Of a stretch of 64,000 nt of DNA, positions 19,933 to 31,071 are shown piece by piece. The notes under the pieces are model-generated. The model did no database searches. It was not told where the DNA came from and was given only the letters and a program-made list of their open reading frames with translations. Source of the stretch: Opitutaceae bacterium UBA2377 (GTDB taxonomy: Bacteria > Verrucomicrobiota > Verrucomicrobiia > Opitutales > Opitutaceae); the NCBI GenBank assembly GCA_002344205.1, contig DDSZ01000029.1, positions 11,097 through 75,096 on the forward strand, read 5' to 3'. Position numbers and translations under genes: made by a program. The stretch's first letter is position 1, and each line of letters opens with the position of its first letter.

Positions 19933-20574
19933 TCAGTGCAGCCGCCCGCCCGCGGTCTTGATATCCTGCTTGGTGCGCGCAGCCACCTCGGTTGCCAGCA
20001 CGATCGCCTTCGTGAGCGTGGCGAGCGACATCGCCGGCTTTCCCTGCGTCGGCAACCACGGCACATGGATAAAACCCGCCCGCACGGCCCGCCGTCGGCG
20101 CAGCGCGTGCATCAAGGAATAAAAGACATGGTTGCACACAAAAGTCCCGGCCGTCTGCGAAACCGCGGCAGGGATGTTTTGTTTGCGCAGCGCCGCCACG
20201 ATCGCCTTGACCGGCAACGTGGACCAATATGCCGCCGGCCCGCCGCGCACGACGGGGACGTCCACCGGCTGGCGGCCCGCATTGTCGGGAATCCGCGCAT
20301 CGTCCACGTTGATGGCCACCCGCTCCGGCGTGATCTCCGCCCGGCCGCCGGCTTGGCCCAGGCAGATGACAAGCTGCGGCGCGCTGCGGCGCAGGGCCGT
20401 CTTCAACCGCACCACGGCATCGCCAAAAACGCACGGCAGCACCACGCCGACCACCTCGTGGCGGCCGATGCGCATGCCATGCAGCCGGCCGACGATTTCC
20501 GCAGTCGGGTTGACCGAGTCACCGCCGAAGGGCTCAAACCCGGTGAGCAAAATTTTTCCGGCCGCTGTTTTCAT
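19933..20574 (-). CDS. pcp: Pyroglutamyl-peptidase I
   Basis: A 213-residue cytoplasmic cysteine peptidase (family C15) that removes N-terminal pyroglutamate from peptides. The catalytic triad is visible: Glu84 in ITPERVAIN, Cys147 in SQTAGTFVCNHVFYSL and His170 in GFIHVPWLPTQ. The N-terminus ILLTGFEPFGGDSVNPT is standard. The start at 20574 overlaps the stop of pxpA in ATGA. It is the last gene of pxpB-pxpC-pxpA-pcp: it supplies free 5-oxoproline that the upstream genes hydrolyse to glutamate. Confidence 0.96.
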   Translation of the reverse strand: MKTAAGKILLTGFEPFGGDSVNPTAEIVGRLHGMRIGRHEVVGVVLPCVFGDAVVRLKTALRRSAPQLVICLGQAGGRAEITPERVAINVDDARIPDNAGRQPVDVPVVRGGPAAYWSTLPVKAIVAALRKQNIPAAVSQTAGTFVCNHVFYSLMHALRRRRAVRAGFIHVPWLPTQGKPAMSLATLTKAIVLATEVAARTKQDIKTAGGRLH

Positions 20575-21344
20575 GATGCACCCCGGTTGTGTCCGGCACC
20601 ACGCGGCGCGGCAAGTTCGATGCCATCCGCCGCGAGCGCTGCCCTTAGCCCGCGCAGCACCGCTGCCGCCCCGGGTGTGTCGCCGTGCACGCAAATCGTG
20701 CCGGCCCGCAAGCACACGTCCGTGCCATCGGTGGCCCGCACGAGGCCGGCCCGCACAATGCCGCGCACCTGCGCGGCGGCGGCTTCCGGCGAATGGATTA
20801 GCGCATCGGGCCGCTGCCGCGGGGTCAGCGTGCCATCGCGCTGGTAGGTGCGGTCGGCAAAAGCCTCGGGCACGACCGTGAAATCCGGCGATTGCCGCGC
20901 TACCCGCTCCAGCTCGCTGCCGGCCAGCACATAGAGGATAGGATTTCTTTCCGTCGCCCGCACTGCACGGACCACCGCCTCGCTGAGCACCCGGTCGCGC
21001 GACACCCGGTTGTAGAGTGCGCCGTGCAGTTTCACGTGGCGCACCGCGGCGCCGGCGGCTTGGGCGATTTCCTGCAGGCGTGCGACCTGCTCCACCACCA
21101 GCGCTGCGATCGCCTCCGCGTCCAGCGGCAGTTCCACCCGGCCGAAATTCGCCCGGTCCGCGAAACCGGGATGCGCGCCGATCGCCGCGCCGTGCCGCAT
21201 GGCCAGCGCTACCGTCGCCCGCATGGTCGCCGCATCTCCGGCATGCGCGCCACAGGCGATGTTGGCCGAGGTGATCAGGGGCATCAGCTCCGCATCCTGG
21301 CCGCCGCCCTCCCCGAGATCGCAGTTCAAATCAATCGTCTTCAT
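20571..21344 (-). CDS. pxpA: 5-oxoprolinase subunit A (LamB/YcsF family)
   Basis: A 257-residue subunit of the prokaryotic ATP-dependent 5-oxoprolinase. MKTIDLNCDLGEGGGQDAEL and NIACGAHAGDAATM carry the conserved Asp/His residues; AIGAHPGFADRANFGR, VKLHGALYN and CVHGDTPGAA are family hallmarks. The start at 21344 overlaps the stop of pxpC by four bases. Fourteen upstream codons are open but are not conserved. Confidence 0.96.
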   Translation of the reverse strand: MKTIDLNCDLGEGGGQDAELMPLITSANIACGAHAGDAATMRATVALAMRHGAAIGAHPGFADRANFGRVELPLDAEAIAALVVEQVARLQEIAQAAGAAVRHVKLHGALYNRVSRDRVLSEAVVRAVRATERNPILYVLAGSELERVARQSPDFTVVPEAFADRTYQRDGTLTPRQRPDALIHSPEAAAAQVRGIVRAGLVRATDGTDVCLRAGTICVHGDTPGAAAVLRGLRAALAADGIELAAPRGAGHNRGAS

Positions 21345-22267
21345 CGAAATTTCTCCGCCAAACCTTGGCGCAGAATGCCGAGCCAATGTTGCCGCTCGTG
21401 TCGCCGGCGTTGCGCCTCGGCCAGCGTGACGGGGGCAAAGCGCACCCGGTCGCCGGGTGCCAACTGCGCCAGCTTGGGCAGATCCACGGTGATCACGTGC
21501 GCCAGTTGCGGATAACCGCCGATGGTTTGGGCGTCGGCCCCGAGGAGGATCGGCAGTCCGGCGGGCGGCACTTGCACCGTGCCGGGCACCACCGCACTCG
21601 AAGGCAGATCATCCGGCACGCGCCGCCGCAGCGGCTGCCCCTGCAAGCGGATGCCCATGCGGTCGGATTGCGGGCTCACGCCGAATTCCGTCTCATGCCA
21701 GTCCGGGGCAAACTCATCCGCCTGCGCTCCGGGCACGACCCGCAGCACGGCCGGTTTCTCCATCTCCGGCAGCCAGCGCGTATCCAGCCACCAATGTTCA
21801 CTGTCCGGACAATGGCGGGATTGCCCGACCGGCACCACATCGCCCGCGGTCAAGGCCCGGCCCTGCCAGCCGCCCCATCCCGCCCGCAAATCCGTGCCCC
21901 TTCCGCCCAAGACCACCGGCACCTCCAAACCGCCGGCAATCGCCAGCCACGCCCGACAACCGCCAAGCACGCGGCCGGGCGACCACCGCTCACCGCGCTG
22001 CACCCGGATGGGTTTCCCCGCTTCGGCCGACTCCATACGCGGGCCGATGACGGCCACCAGCGCATCCGCGGAAAACTCCAGCGCCGGCCCGGTCTGCGTG
22101 ATTTCAAGCCCCGCCGCATTTTCGGGATTCCCGACCAGCAGGTTTGCCAACCGCAGCGCCAGCGCATCCATCGCGCCGCCCGCCGGCACCCCGATGGCGC
22201 GCAAGCCCGGCCGGCCCAGATCCTGCACGGTCGTCAGGAGTCCGCCGCGCAGCACTTTCATTTCCAT
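21341..22267 (-). CDS. pxpC: 5-oxoprolinase subunit C (KipA/biotin-dependent carboxyltransferase-like)
   Basis: A 308-residue protein of the KipA/AHS2 family. It opens with KVLRGGLLTTVQDLGRPGLR and contains GVPAGGAMDALALRLANLLVGN, PQSDRMGIRLQG and ADAQTIGGYPQLAHVI, all typical. With PxpA and PxpB it forms the 5-oxoprolinase complex. A second ATG two codons in is possible. It overlaps pxpB by 10 bases and pxpA by 4, indicating translational coupling. Confidence 0.95.
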   Translation of the reverse strand: MEMKVLRGGLLTTVQDLGRPGLRAIGVPAGGAMDALALRLANLLVGNPENAAGLEITQTGPALEFSADALVAVIGPRMESAEAGKPIRVQRGERWSPGRVLGGCRAWLAIAGGLEVPVVLGGRGTDLRAGWGGWQGRALTAGDVVPVGQSRHCPDSEHWWLDTRWLPEMEKPAVLRVVPGAQADEFAPDWHETEFGVSPQSDRMGIRLQGQPLRRRVPDDLPSSAVVPGTVQVPPAGLPILLGADAQTIGGYPQLAHVITVDLPKLAQLAPGDRVRFAPVTLAEAQRRRHERQHWLGILRQGLAEKFR

Positions 22268-22929
22268 GCCGCAAACTCCTCCCGCGTGATGGCCTTGAAC
22301 CGCACGCGATCCCCCACGCGCAGTCGCGCTGGCGGATTTGCCGCGAGGTCAAACAACCGCAGCGGCGTGCGACCGATGAGATTCCATCCGCCGGGCGTCG
22401 CCAGCGGATAGATGCCCGTTTGCGCCCCGCCGATGCCCACACTGCCGGCGGGCACCGCCGTGCGCGGCGTAGCCAGCCGGGCGGTATGCAACCGCTCCGG
22501 CAGTCCAGCCAGATAAGGAAAGCCCGGCGAGAAACCGACCGCTTGCACCCGGTATTCACCTGCGGCATGCAGCGCGGCCACCTCCGCCTCTGCGCACTGC
22601 GCCTGCGCCGCCACCCGCGCAAGATCCGGCGCCAGTTCCGCGTCGTAGCAGACGGGTATCTCCACCCACACCTCGACGTCATCGCTCGCGCCAACCATCA
22701 ATCCGCCGCGGCTCTCGATGGCCGCGCAACGGGTGGCAAAATCCGATCCTTCGCCGTCGTCGTAAAACACCGTCACCGTCCCGTAGGCCGGCACCACATC
22801 CACCGCACCGGGTGGCGGATTCTGTTGCAGTGCCCGGGTCAGGGAATGCAACCGGCCCGGCGCCACCCCGGCCGGCGACAGGCCGAAATCGACCGCGATG
22901 GCCGCATCACCCAAGGGCGCAAATCTCAT
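22258..22929 (-). CDS. pxpB: 5-oxoprolinase subunit B (KipI/AHS1 family)
   Basis: A 223-residue protein starting MRFAPLGDAAIAVDFG and containing the AHS1 signatures VQAVGFSPGFPYLAGLPE, PRTAVPAGSVGIGGAQTGIY and TPGGWNLIGRTPLRLFD. It is the first gene of the pyroglutamate operon. The upstream frame is open for 67 codons but crosses the divergent promoter region (22930-23059) and is not conserved. Confidence 0.95.
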   Translation of the reverse strand: MRFAPLGDAAIAVDFGLSPAGVAPGRLHSLTRALQQNPPPGAVDVVPAYGTVTVFYDDGEGSDFATRCAAIESRGGLMVGASDDVEVWVEIPVCYDAELAPDLARVAAQAQCAEAEVAALHAAGEYRVQAVGFSPGFPYLAGLPERLHTARLATPRTAVPAGSVGIGGAQTGIYPLATPGGWNLIGRTPLRLFDLAANPPARLRVGDRVRFKAITREEFAAWK

Positions 22930-23059
22930 GCGCGCATCTTTCCCGGCCACCCCGGTTTGGCAAGGTCCGAGCCCCTGCTTATTCCAGTCAGGCCGCCGGC
23001 TGATAACTTCCGGGATAGGGTTGATGTTTCCCGCCAAGCTGATGTCTTTTGCCCCTTCC

Positions 23060-23659
23060 ATGTCGTCCCGCCACGTCCTCATCCTCGTGCTTGCGCTGCT
23101 CCCGGTCCTGTCCGGCTGCAGTGAAGGCAAGGTAGCCAGCTACCGTGTGCCCAAGGAAGCGCTGCCGCCCGCGCCCGAGGCGACCGCGGCTCAACCCGCA
23201 GCCAACCAGGATATGGCCTCGATTCCCGTGCCCACCGGCAGCGATCAACTTGGCTGGACCGCCCCCGCCCACTGGACGCCGGGCGTGGCCGGCGCCATGC
23301 GCAAGGGCAGCTACGCGATCCGCGGAGCCGAAGGCGAGGCCGACCTCTCCATCACCTCTTTCCCGGGAGACACCGGCGGCCTCCTCGCCAACATGAACCG
23401 CTGGCGCGGCCAGATCGGGCTCGCTCCGCAGAGCATGGCCCAGCTTGAGGCCGGGCTGCAGCATGTGGATGTGGGTCCGCTGCACTTCGACATCGTGGAC
23501 TACAGCGGCACGGCCAATGGCGCGCCGACCCGCATCATCGGCGCCGTGCTGGCCCGGCCGGGCGAGACTTGGTTCTTCAAGCTCATGGGGCCCGATGCCC
23601 TCGTGGCCCGCGAAAAGTCTGCCTTCCTCGCCTTCATCGAAACCGTCCGGATCCCCTGA
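23060..23659 (+). CDS. Predicted lipoprotein preceding cytochrome c maturation genes
   Basis: A 199-residue protein with a lipoprotein signal: MSSRHVLILVLALLPVLSGC, with lipobox LSGC and Cys20. A Pro/Ala-rich linker follows, then a compact domain with WTAPAHWTPG, FPGDTGGLLANMNRWRGQIG and a final AFIETVRIP. I do not recognise a named family. It ends 3 bases before resB, so it is almost certainly cotranscribed with resB-ccsA and may help the respiratory or cytochrome maturation machinery (inference). Longer starts up to 22898 would overlap pxpB and lack the clean signal. Confidence 0.85.
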   Translation: MSSRHVLILVLALLPVLSGCSEGKVASYRVPKEALPPAPEATAAQPAANQDMASIPVPTGSDQLGWTAPAHWTPGVAGAMRKGSYAIRGAEGEADLSITSFPGDTGGLLANMNRWRGQIGLAPQSMAQLEAGLQHVDVGPLHFDIVDYSGTANGAPTRIIGAVLARPGETWFFKLMGPDALVAREKSAFLAFIETVRIP

Positions 23660-23662
23660 GCC

Positions 23663-24834
23663 ATGCGTGAACCCTGGAAGTCCTTTCACGATTTCTTTGT
23701 CTCGCTGAAACTGACGGTGGTGCTGATGGCGCTCTCCATCGTGCTCGTCTTCTGGGCGACGCTGGCGCAGGTGCAGCTCGGCATCTGGGCCGTGCAGGAG
23801 AAATTTTTCCGCACCTTCTTCGTGTTGGAGCACATCCCCAACACCGACATCCCCGTGCCTGTCTTCCCCGGCGGCTACTTCATCGGCGGCCTGCTGCTGA
23901 TCAACCTCGTTGTCGCCCACATCTCCCGCTTCAAGCTCACCTGGCGCAAATCCGGCATCTTCCTCACCCACCTCGGCCTCATCGTCCTGCTCCTCGGCGA
24001 ACTGTTCACCGGCCTCTGGCAGGAGGAATACCAGATGCGCCTCGATGAGGGCGAAACCAAGAATTACTCGGAGAGCTACCGGTTCAACGAGCTCGCCATC
24101 ATCGAGACCACCGACCCGGAGTTCGACGATGTCGTCGTGATCCCCGAGAAGCTTCTCGCCCGCGGCGCCGAGGTCCAGCACCCGCGGCTCCCGTTCCGCG
24201 TCGTCCCGCGCCTTTACTACCCGAATGCCGCCCTGCAACTGCGCGAGGCAGGCCAGCCGGCCAACACGCCCGTGCCCGTCAACCGCGACATCGGCACCCG
24301 CCTGCAGACCATTCCCCTGCCCCTCACCTACAAACTCAACGAGCGCAACCTCCCCACCGCCTTCATCGAGCTCATCGGCCCCGACGGCAGCCTCGGCACC
24401 TGGCAGGTCTCGCCCCAGTTGCTCCAGCCGCAGGCCTTCACCTACGCCGGCCGGCAGTGGCGCATCGCCCTGCGCTTCGAACGCCACTACAAACCCTACG
24501 CGCTCACCTTGCTGAAGTTCAGCCACGACCGTTACGCCGGCACCGACATCCCGAAGAATTTTTCCAGCCGCGTCCGCCTGACCACGCCCGACGGCGCCGA
24601 CGACCGCGAAATCCTCATCTTCATGAACAACCCGCTGCGCTACGGCGGACTCACGTTCTACCAGGCCGGCTTCGACAACAACGACCGCACCACCATCCTG
24701 CAAATCGTCCGCAACCCCAGTTGGACCCTGCCCTACATCGCCTGCGCCCTCATGAGCGTCGGCCTGCTGGCCCAGTTCTGCATCTCCTTGGCCGGATTCA
24801 TCGACAAACGTGTGATCAAGACCGCCGCGAAATC

Positions 24835-24838
<4 letters not shown>
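23663..24838 (+). CDS. resB: Cytochrome c biogenesis protein ResB
   Basis: A 391-residue system II cytochrome c maturation protein. Three N-terminal membrane helices are visible (LTVVLMALSIVLVFWATLAQ, GGYFIGGLLLINLVVAHIS and GIFLTHLGLIVLLLGELFTG), then a large periplasmic domain and a last helix (LPYIACALMSVGLLAQFCIS). The end IFMNNPLRYGGLTFYQAGF is the family signature. It works with CcsA to export haem and attach it to apocytochromes. Its stop overlaps the ccsA start in ATGA. Confidence 0.94.
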
Positions 24839-26682
<1,844 letters not shown>

Positions 26683-26735
26683 GCGGTGAAATTCAACTTC
26701 GACAAGGCCGCATCGGCCCGCTAGCTAGATGCTCC

Positions 26736-26966
26736 ATGGAAAAGCTCTCCAAAAAAGACATGATGCAGAAGATCGTGGCCTACGTCGGCAGCGCTGAGGC
26801 CATCAAGCTGGTTTCCGATGCCTACAGTGCGGAAATTCTCGCCAACCGCATCGGTCGCATGGAGGCCGCCAGCCAGAGCTTCATCAAGCAGGCCCGGCCC
26901 ATCGCGGACATGATGGAGATCGCCCTCGAGCGCGTGCTCGCGGTCTGCGAACTCACCGCCAAGTAA
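26736..26966 (+). CDS. Small uncharacterised helical protein
   Basis: A 76-residue protein starting MEKLSKKDMMQKIVAYVGSA and ending RVLAVCELTAK. It is predicted to be all helical and soluble, with no signal, membrane segment or metal motif. I do not recognise a family. It lies 53 bases after ccsA on the same strand and 15 bases from the convergent aminotransferase. Coding potential is supported by charged/hydrophobic helix periodicity; function unknown. Confidence 0.7.
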   Translation: MEKLSKKDMMQKIVAYVGSAEAIKLVSDAYSAEILANRIGRMEAASQSFIKQARPIADMMEIALERVLAVCELTAK

Positions 26967-26981
26967 GCTTCTCCGCGCGGC

Positions 26982-28163
26982 TCAGCCGCGGCAGAGCCGC
27001 CCCAGCCGCCGCACGCCCTCGCGGATGCGCTCGGGCGTCGAGTTCGAATAATTCAGCCGCAGGTAATTGGCTCCGGCGTCGCCCGGGAAAAAGTCCCGGC
27101 CCGGCACAAAGGCCACCTTGTTTTCCACGGCGCGCTGCAACAGCGCCAGCCCGTCTAGTTCCCGCGGTCCCGTCACCCACAGGAACATGCCGCCCTCGGG
27201 CCGCGTCCACGTATAGCCGGCGGGCAGTTCCGCCGTGAGCGCCTCGTCCATGATGCCGAAGCGCTCCCCGTAGGCCTGCCGGATGGTTTGCAGGTGCGCC
27301 GTCTGGTCATTGTCGGTCAGATACGCGTGAGCCACCCGCTGGTCGAAACTGGAGGTGTGCAGGTCGGCGGCCTGCTTCACGATGAGGAGTTGATTGAAGA
27401 ACTCCGCCGGCGCCAGCACCCAGCCCAAGCGCAGCCCCGGGGCGATGGTCTTGGAAAACGTGCTCACATACAGGACACGGTCCGCCTCGTCCCAGTGTTT
27501 GATCGGCGGGATCTCCGCCCCACGGTAGCGCAGCTTGCCATACGGATCATCCTCGATGACCGGGAGCCCGTGCTGCGCCGCGATCTGCGCCAGCCGCGCG
27601 CGGCGCTCCGGCGTGAGCGTAATGCCGGTCGGATTCTGGAAGGTCGGAATCGTGTAGAGAAATTTCGGTCGATGCCGCCGGATCAGCTCCGGCACCGCCT
27701 CGGGGATCAAACCCTCCGCATCGGTCGGCACCGGCACAAAGCGCGCCTGCAGCGTCTGGAAGGCTTGGATGGCCGCGAGGTAGGTCGGGTTCTCCGTCAG
27801 CACCACATCGCCCGGGTTGAGCAAGATCTTGCCCACGAGATCGAGCACCTGCTGCGAGCCGTTGGTCACCAGCACGTCGTCCGCCCGCGCGCGGATGCCC
27901 CGGGCCTGCATCTCCTCCGCGATCCATTGCCGCAACGCGGGCACGCCCTCGCTCGGCCCATATTGCAACGCCGCCGGACCCTGCTCCGTCAACACCCGGT
28001 CGGCCGCCGCCCGCACCGCCGCGACCGGAAACAGTTCCGGCGCGGGCAAACCGCCGGCAAAGGAAATGATCTCCGGCTGGGCCGTGACCTTGAGAATCTC
28101 ACGGATGGTCGAAGGACGCATCGTCCGCATGCGATCGGCAAACTGGGTGGCGGGAGCAGGCAT
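26982..28163 (-). CDS. PLP-dependent aminotransferase (class I, 2-aminoadipate/LysN-like)
   Basis: A 393-residue fold-type I aminotransferase. Visible are ISFAGGLPAPELFP, LQYGPSEGVPALR, FQNPTG with Asn177, EDDPYGKLRY (Asp/Tyr contacting PLP) and the Schiff-base Lys238 in VSTFSKTIAPGLRLGW. This pattern is that of the MocR/LysN branch (2-aminoadipate or branched/aromatic amino acid transaminases) without the GntR DNA-binding domain. The start MPAPATQFADRMR at 28163 gives the usual length. It is followed upstream by recN on the same strand with a 55-base gap. Confidence 0.92.
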   Translation of the reverse strand: MPAPATQFADRMRTMRPSTIREILKVTAQPEIISFAGGLPAPELFPVAAVRAAADRVLTEQGPAALQYGPSEGVPALRQWIAEEMQARGIRARADDVLVTNGSQQVLDLVGKILLNPGDVVLTENPTYLAAIQAFQTLQARFVPVPTDAEGLIPEAVPELIRRHRPKFLYTIPTFQNPTGITLTPERRARLAQIAAQHGLPVIEDDPYGKLRYRGAEIPPIKHWDEADRVLYVSTFSKTIAPGLRLGWVLAPAEFFNQLLIVKQAADLHTSSFDQRVAHAYLTDNDQTAHLQTIRQAYGERFGIMDEALTAELPAGYTWTRPEGGMFLWVTGPRELDGLALLQRAVENKVAFVPGRDFFPGDAGANYLRLNYSNSTPERIREGVRRLGRLCRG

Positions 28164-28218
28164 GCATCGAGCCAAGCCACCCGCGCGCTGCCCGGCAATG
28201 CTTATGCCGGGCCTCCGC

Positions 28219-29886
28219 TCATCGGCCCTTGCCCAGCAGTTCGTCGGCATGCGCCAGCGCGCTCTTGGCCGTGCGATCCCCCAGCATCCGCGCCAGTTCG
28301 CTGACGCGCGCCTTGCGGCTGGCCTGGATCGGCTCGATCGTCACCGCCGCACGCGCTCCTTCCTGATCCTTGCTGACGACAAGATGGCAAGTCGCCCGCG
28401 CCGCGACCTGCGGCAAATGGGTCACGCACAACACCTGGTGAGTCTGCGCAATGCCGGCCATCTTTTCACCGACGACCCGGCCGATCTCGCCGCCCACGTT
28501 GGCGTCCACCTCGTCGAACACCAGCAGCGGGACCCCGTCGAGGTCGGCCAGCACGGTTTTCAACGCCAGCATCACCCGCGCAAGTTCGCCGCTGGAGGCA
28601 ATCCGGCCCAGCGGCAGCGGCGGTTCGCCCACATTCGGCGAAAACAGAAATTCACAGCCGCAGTCGCCTGTCGGGGAAATTTCAGTGAGCGGCACCACCC
28701 GGATCTGAAACTCCGCCTTCTTGAAGCCCAACTGCGCGATGCTGGCCGCAGCGACGCGCGCCAGTTGCTTCGCCGCTTTTTCCCGCAGGCCGCGCAGCGC
28801 CGCGGCTTCGTTCCGCGCGGCGCGCTCGGTCTCGACGATTTGTCGGTCCAGCCGGAGCAGCGCACCTTCGACATCACCTTGGGTTTCCAGCCGGCGCCGG
28901 AGTTCTTCCCGCGCCGTCAGCACGGCGGTGAGGTCGCCCCCGTGCCGGCGTTTCAGCTCCAGCCAGGTGTTCATGCGTGCGGTCAGGCTCTCCGCCTGCT
29001 CCGGATCAAACTGCAATTCCTCGCCCAGCGCCGCGAATTCCGCGGCGAGGTCGTTGAGTTCAATCGCGGCCGCCTCCAGCCGCGCCGCCAACGGCCGGCT
29101 CGCCGCGTCGATGTTTTCCAGCGCCCGCGCATCCCGCAGCAATTGCGCCACCCGGCTCTGCACGCCGTCATCCCCGGTGAGCCCGCCTGCGAGGGTTTGC
29201 GTCAAGCCGGTCAGTTCCTGCGCGCGGTTCATCCGGGAAAAATCCCGCTCCAGCGCGCCCACCGCCTCCTCGGTCAGTTCCAGCGAATCCATCCGGGCGA
29301 GCTGGTGGCGGAGAAACTCGATCTGGTCCGGGGTCAGCCGCGCCTCGCCGCTCAGGCGTTCGCGCTCGGCCTGCAATTTCCGCCACGCGGTGTATTTTTC
29401 CCGATAGCCCGCCAGCGCCTCACCCGCCCGGCCGTAGAGGTCGAGCAGTTCCAACTGACAGCTCTCCTTGAGCAGCCGCCGCGGCTCGCTCGGACCGTGA
29501 AAATCAATCCAGTGCTCACCCAGGCGTTGCAACGCCGCCAACGTGGCGAGCCCGCCGTTGACCGTGATCTTCGGCGCCTTGTCGCGCGGCACGCTGCGCT
29601 TGAGAATGAGCACGCCTTCCTCGCAGGGCGGCAGGTCCAGTTCGCCGAGCAGGGCGTCCATCGTCTTGGGGGCGGCGAAATACAGGCTCGCCTCGACCTC
29701 GCAGGCCGCCGCGCCCTGCCGGATGATCGTCTTGTCCGCCCGCTCGCCCGCGAGCAGGCTCAGCGCGCCCAGCAGGATGCTCTTGCCCGCCCCGGTCTCG
29801 CCGGTGACCGCCGTGAACCCGGCCTCAAAATCGAGCGCGACTTCTTCGAGCAGGGCCAGATTGCGGATGCGGAGGGATTGCAGCAT
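28219..29886 (-). CDS. recN: DNA repair protein RecN
   Basis: A 555-residue SMC-like ATPase for double-strand break repair. MLQSLRIRNLALLEEVALDF is followed by Walker A GETGAGKS (29-36), two coiled-coil arms, then the signature IASSGELARVMLALK, Walker B PLLVFDEVDANVGG and the VTHLPQVAA switch. The start at 29886 matches the conserved N-terminus; 23 open codons upstream are ignored. No LexA box was recognised upstream. Confidence 0.97.
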   Translation of the reverse strand: MLQSLRIRNLALLEEVALDFEAGFTAVTGETGAGKSILLGALSLLAGERADKTIIRQGAAACEVEASLYFAAPKTMDALLGELDLPPCEEGVLILKRSVPRDKAPKITVNGGLATLAALQRLGEHWIDFHGPSEPRRLLKESCQLELLDLYGRAGEALAGYREKYTAWRKLQAERERLSGEARLTPDQIEFLRHQLARMDSLELTEEAVGALERDFSRMNRAQELTGLTQTLAGGLTGDDGVQSRVAQLLRDARALENIDAASRPLAARLEAAAIELNDLAAEFAALGEELQFDPEQAESLTARMNTWLELKRRHGGDLTAVLTAREELRRRLETQGDVEGALLRLDRQIVETERAARNEAAALRGLREKAAKQLARVAAASIAQLGFKKAEFQIRVVPLTEISPTGDCGCEFLFSPNVGEPPLPLGRIASSGELARVMLALKTVLADLDGVPLLVFDEVDANVGGEIGRVVGEKMAGIAQTHQVLCVTHLPQVAARATCHLVVSKDQEGARAAVTIEPIQASRKARVSELARMLGDRTAKSALAHADELLGKGR

Positions 29887-30013
29887 GGAACAGCGCGCAA
29901 GTGAGCCGGGCCGGTTGCAGCGATTCAAGACCTTTGCCGCCGGTTGCGATTGCATCGGAAATTTACTTGCCGAACCGCGGCCCGGTCGTGCTTACTCTCC
30001 GGCCCGGTAAAAC

Positions 30014-30090
30014 GGACCTTTAGCTCAGTTGGTTAGAGCGTTTCCTTGACATGGAAAAGGTCACTGGTTCGAGTCCAGTAAGGTCCACCA
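30014..30090 (+). tRNA. tRNA-Val (anticodon GAC)
   Basis: A complete cloverleaf: acceptor GGACCTT (30014-30020) pairs with AAGGTCC (30080-30086), discriminator A, and CCA is encoded (30088-30090). The D-arm AGCTCAGTTGGTTAGAGC, the anticodon stem TTTCC/GGAAA with loop TTGACAT and the T-loop GGTTCGAGTCC are standard. A possible weak promoter (TTGCCG at 29967, TTACTC at 29992, 19-base spacing) precedes it, and a terminator follows. Confidence 0.98.
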
Positions 30091-30096
30091 TCCAAA

Positions 30097-30122
30097 GCCG
30101 CCAAGTCATTGGCGGCCTTTTT
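30097..30122 (+). terminator. Intrinsic terminator after tRNA-Val
   Basis: A perfect 8-base stem GCCGCCAA-GTCA-TTGGCGGC is followed by CTTTTT. It ends the tRNA transcript two bases before the convergent ribF stop. On the other strand only TTTGG follows, so termination there would be weaker. Confidence 0.9.
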
Positions 30123-30123
30123 G

Positions 30124-31071
30124 TTAACCCACACCGAACGAATAAGCGGCGGCCACCGCCCGGTCTTTTTCGATCTGGGCCCGCAAGGCGGCAAGATCCG
30201 CAAATTTTTGCTCCGGGCGCACGAAGGCCAGCCAGTCCACCCGCAGGTGGTCACCCGGACCGTAGGGGCAATCGCCCAGCACGTGGACTTCCAGACGCGG
30301 CTCGCTCGCCTGCTCCACCGTCGGCCGCAGACCGTAGTTGGCCACACCGCGCAAAGCGCCCGCGGTCTTTGTGCCCCAAACCTGCACCACATAAACGCCG
30401 TGGCGTGGCTGCAGGTCGGGCGTCCACGCAAGATTGAGGGTCGGAAAATCCAACGTCCGTCCGAGCTGCCGGCCCGGTGTCACGATCCCTTCCGCCGCAT
30501 ACGACCGGCCCAGCAGGGTGTTTGCGGCCGCGATGTCGCCCGTGGCGACGAGCGCCCGAATCCGCGTGCTGCTGATCGGTCCTCCGTCCCCGGCCAACCG
30601 GGGCAGCGCGACGACATCGAGCCCCATCCCCGCGCCTTGGCTTCGGAGCAGCGCGGCATCGCCTGTCCGGCCGCGGCCGAAGCGCCAGTTGTCACCCACA
30701 TGGACGCCGGCCAGTTGCGGCAGATGGTGCCGGAGATGCGGTAAAAAATCCTCCGCGGCCATGCCGGCGAATTCCGGCGTGAAGGTCTGCGTGATGATGG
30801 CCGCGATGCCCAGCTCCGCCAGCGCGCGAGTCTTCGCCGCGGGCGTCATCAGGAGCCGCACCGGCTCCCCGGTGCGGAAAAACACGCTGGGATGCGGGTC
30901 AAAGGTCAGCACGGCGGCCAAGCCGCCGTGGCGTCGCGCCGCGGCCACCGCGGACGCAATCACGGCCTGATGGCCGCGGTGCACGCCGTCGAACATGCCG
31001 ATGGCGAGATGCAGCGGACGCGCCGGCAGGCCGGTGTGCTCCAAGCCGGCGCACTGGATGACCGGGTTCAC
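30124..31071 (-). CDS. ribF: Bifunctional riboflavin kinase/FAD synthetase
   Basis: A 315-residue cytoplasmic enzyme turning riboflavin into FMN and FAD. The N-terminal nucleotidyltransferase has [16 protein letters not shown] and the late ISSTRIR motif; the C-terminal flavokinase has [11 protein letters not shown] and [11 protein letters not shown]. The start codon is GTG at 31069-31071, overlapping the truB stop in GTGA. It is the last gene of the nusA-infB-rbfA-nrnA-truB-ribF series. Confidence 0.97.
   Translation of the reverse strand: MNPVIQCAGLEHTGLPARPLHLAIGMFDGVHRGHQAVIASAVAAARRHGGLAAVLTFDPHPSVFFRTGEPVRLLMTPAAKTRALAELGIAAIITQTFTPEFAGMAAEDFLPHLRHHLPQLAGVHVGDNWRFGRGRTGDAALLRSQGAGMGLDVVALPRLAGDGGPISSTRIRALVATGDIAAANTLLGRSYAAEGIVTPGRQLGRTLDFPTLNLAWTPDLQPRHGVYVVQVWGTKTAGALRGVANYGLRPTVEQASEPRLEVHVLGDCPYGPGDHLRVDWLAFVRPEQKFADLAALRAQIEKDRAVAAAYSFGVG

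Noticed and set aside
24457..24834. Longer start for ccsA inside resB
   Set aside because: The upstream residues are Arg/His/Pro-rich shadow sequence; the signal/anchor begins at 24835 with an ATGA overlap.
28100..29904. 695-codon plus-strand frame opposite recN
   Set aside because: Antisense to recN with its conserved motifs; no domain of its own.
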